Shown here: positions 62,514-64,000 of the stretch, one piece after another
Position numbering within the stretch: the stretch's first letter is position 1
Layout of the letters: each line of letters opens with the position of its first letter
Source of the DNA: Kazachstania africana CBS 2517
Lineage: Eukaryota > Ascomycota > Saccharomycetes > Saccharomycetales > Saccharomycetaceae
Length of the DNA stretch: 64,000 nucleotides
Assembly (NCBI RefSeq): GCF_000304475.1
Contig: NC_018941.1
Span: 1,054,001-1,118,000, forward strand
Direction of reading: 5' to 3'
Notes under the pieces: model-generated
The model's database searches: none
What the model saw: only the letters and a program-made list of their open reading frames with translations
Told to the model about the DNA's origin: nothing
Position numbers and translations under genes: made by a program

Positions 62514-64000
62514 TTAAATTGAAGATTGTTTGTGGGTTCTAGCTAAGTGAAAAAAACTGATGCCAATGCACGTACAAAAAAGATTGAAGATAAAAACATA
62601 TCTGATAGAATCGAGATAGCAGGAGAAGATAGAAGTGGAGATGAGGTCTGGAGAATCTTCCCTAATCCACTCTACTGAGCTTAGCGCTTTTTTAATAGCA
62701 TATTTCAATTCATCGACTGAATGGTCTCCTGGTAGGTATTGGCTCAACTCTCTTTTTAGGTTTTCTTGAACTATTCCCTTAAATGGGACGCCGCTGACAA
62801 TTATAGCGAAAAGAGCGGATGTCGTTCCCTCACCTAAGATAGTAATAATATTCTTTTCCTTGTTTAATTTTGAAAAATACGAACCAAGGGCCACCCCAAA
62901 TGAAAACATTAAGGTGGAGGTCAGAGCCGTCAGGTAGATGGTTTTTGAGGTGACGAATGAATGTACATCTATTACCTTCCCTTGTAAAACTAACAAAATT
63001 AGTTGAATGACCATATTTATATAAATATGGTCTTCTAGGAATTTTTTGGCAACGACCGCACCCAGGAATGTCGATAGAGTCAATGATAGATATAATGACT
63101 TTGTATTGAGATCTTGAATTTCCATTAGCATAAAAATGAAGCTTGTCGTGGAGACATATGCACCCGTTAGAAACCAGCAAGATATTTCTGCGTCATATAT
63201 CCCTTTGTTCCTACTTTCTTTAGCAGCGTAAAATACAACAGCCAAATATGTGAACCACAGGGAAAGTGAGCTGTACGTAATGGGGAAATCAAAACTCGAA
63301 CATGCAATAATGTAAAGGGCAGATGTTGTGAAGAGAGTAAGGAGCAGTATCAGATAATGCCTCATTTTCATGCCATGTAGACTATATTCAAACGTGTTTT
63401 TATCGGTCTTCGGTAGGGCTAACCAGAAACTAACTATCAAAGGAGCGAAGATGACTGTGATGGTAGTTTCCATGCTGCTCCACTCAGTTAAAATATTTCT
63501 ATTTAGCAACAGAGCGGGTATAATTGTACCTAAACCAAAGTGTGCAAGAGCGATATTAGAATACTTGTTTTTAGTATTAGTTGGTACTAACTTTTCACAT
63601 AATGTGAGATCTATATAACAACATGATCCACAAGCTGCACCAAACAGAATACGAGACAATACCAACATGTTCAATCCCTTGAAATAAGTACATGATAGGC
63701 TGCTTATTAAAGCAAGTAAATTGGATAGTATGGTTGAGCTAATAAAATATTTTTTGATAGTCAACGAGGTAACATAAAAAGCAATCGGTATTGCTAACAA
63801 ATAAATACCAAAGATGATAAAAAAATCTGCTAGATGATCAAATTCTGAGCTTATGCTAGGTGATGATACAAGAGTGAAGCTAAAATCGGCACCTAATGAT
63901 AACATTGAAATGCAAATGCATGCGATTATAAAATGAAGTCTAGTTGCTGAAATTTTAATTTGGTGAGCCTGGCACACGTTAAAATTGCCATCTTTAGCTA
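62514..64000 (-). CDS. VBA4: Vba4-like major facilitator transporter (N-terminus beyond window)
   Basis: At least 495 residues of a membrane transporter; the frame is still open at the window edge. An in-frame GTG at 63977 is not a start: the codons before it (AKDGNFN) have no stop, so the real start is outside. About 12 or more membrane segments are visible, with ILSRILFGAACGSCCYIDL resembling the MFS motif of the DHA2 drug:H+ antiporter/VBA group. Vba1-Vba3 move basic amino acids into the vacuole; Vba4 is a vacuolar homolog whose substrate is less certain. S. cerevisiae Vba4 has 768 residues including a long N-terminus. Assigned from fold and position after COX26 (YDR119W). Confidence 0.8.
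   Translation of the reverse strand, partial: AKDGNFNVCQAHQIKISATRLHFIIACICISMLSLGADFSFTLVSSPSISSEFDHLADFFIIFGIYLLAIPIAFYVTSLTIKKYFISSTILSNLLALISSLSCTYFKGLNMLVLSRILFGAACGSCCYIDLTLCEKLVPTNTKNKYSNIALAHFGLGTIIPALLLNRNILTEWSSMETTITVIFAPLIVSFWLALPKTDKNTFEYSLHGMKMRHYLILLLTLFTTSALYIIACSSFDFPITYSSLSLWFTYLAVVFYAAKESRNKGIYDAEISCWFLTGAYVSTTSFIFMLMEIQDLNTKSLYLSLTLSTFLGAVVAKKFLEDHIYINMVIQLILLVLQGKVIDVHSFVTSKTIYLTALTSTLMFSFGVALGSYFSKLNKEKNIITILGEGTTSALFAIIVSGVPFKGIVQENLKRELSQYLPGDHSVDELKYAIKKALSSVEWIREDSPDLISTSIFSCYLDSIRYVFIFNLFCTCIGISFFHLARTHKQSSI

Overview
This window is nuclear DNA of a budding yeast of the family Saccharomycetaceae. The genes are compact and almost all intronless. One gene carries a spliceosomal intron with a TACTAAC branch point, and there is an intron-bearing tRNA-Phe. 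Nearly every protein aligns end to end with a known Saccharomyces cerevisiae protein. Gene order follows single S. cerevisiae tracks (stretches of YMR and YDR genes) without interleaving from the sister tracks, which points to a species descended from the whole-genome duplication. Intergenic regions are long, a (AGT)n microsatellite is very large, and several families are diverged, so a Naumovozyma- or Kazachstania-like genome is my best guess; I cannot name the species.

Layout: 1-7.9 kb holds the YMR136-133 block (GAT2 partial, GID8, ERG29, REC114). 8.8-18 kb holds the YMR056-053 block (AAC1, BUB2, STV1, STB2), with a quinone-reductase gene not expected from S. cerevisiae between AAC1 and BUB2. 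18.3-20.8 kb is a convergent SEC12-HCM1-like pair. 21.3-34.5 kb is the YMR048-042 block (CSM3, NUP116, tRNA-His, a decayed Ty1/copia element, IOC4, MCM1, ARG80). A 3.2 kb gene-poor junction with tRNA-Phe follows. 37.7-51.4 kb is the YDR099-106 block (BMH2, TVP15, ARX1, STE5, SPO71, TMS1, ARP10), and 51.5-64 kb is the YDR126-119 block in inverted order (SWF1, ECM18-like, YDR124W-like, INO2, a shortened KIN1-like kinase, DPB4, TRM1, COX26, VBA4 partial).

This is mostly core housekeeping and regulatory sequence rather than one pathway. The genes cover transcription factors (GATA, forkhead, two MADS-box, bHLH), meiosis and sporulation (REC114, SPO71), replication (CSM3, DPB4), secretion and membranes (SEC12, TVP15, STV1, SWF1, ERG29) and the mating-pathway scaffold STE5.

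The most unusual items are: the NQO1-type quinone reductase with optimal yeast codons and a possible Yap1-type promoter; an HCM1 ohnolog on the SEC12 track with a rapidly changing forkhead domain but a G1/S promoter cluster; a KIN1 homolog that has lost the entire C-terminal half including KA1; and a Ty1/copia fossil with intact primer-binding site and recognisable D, D and E integrase codons.
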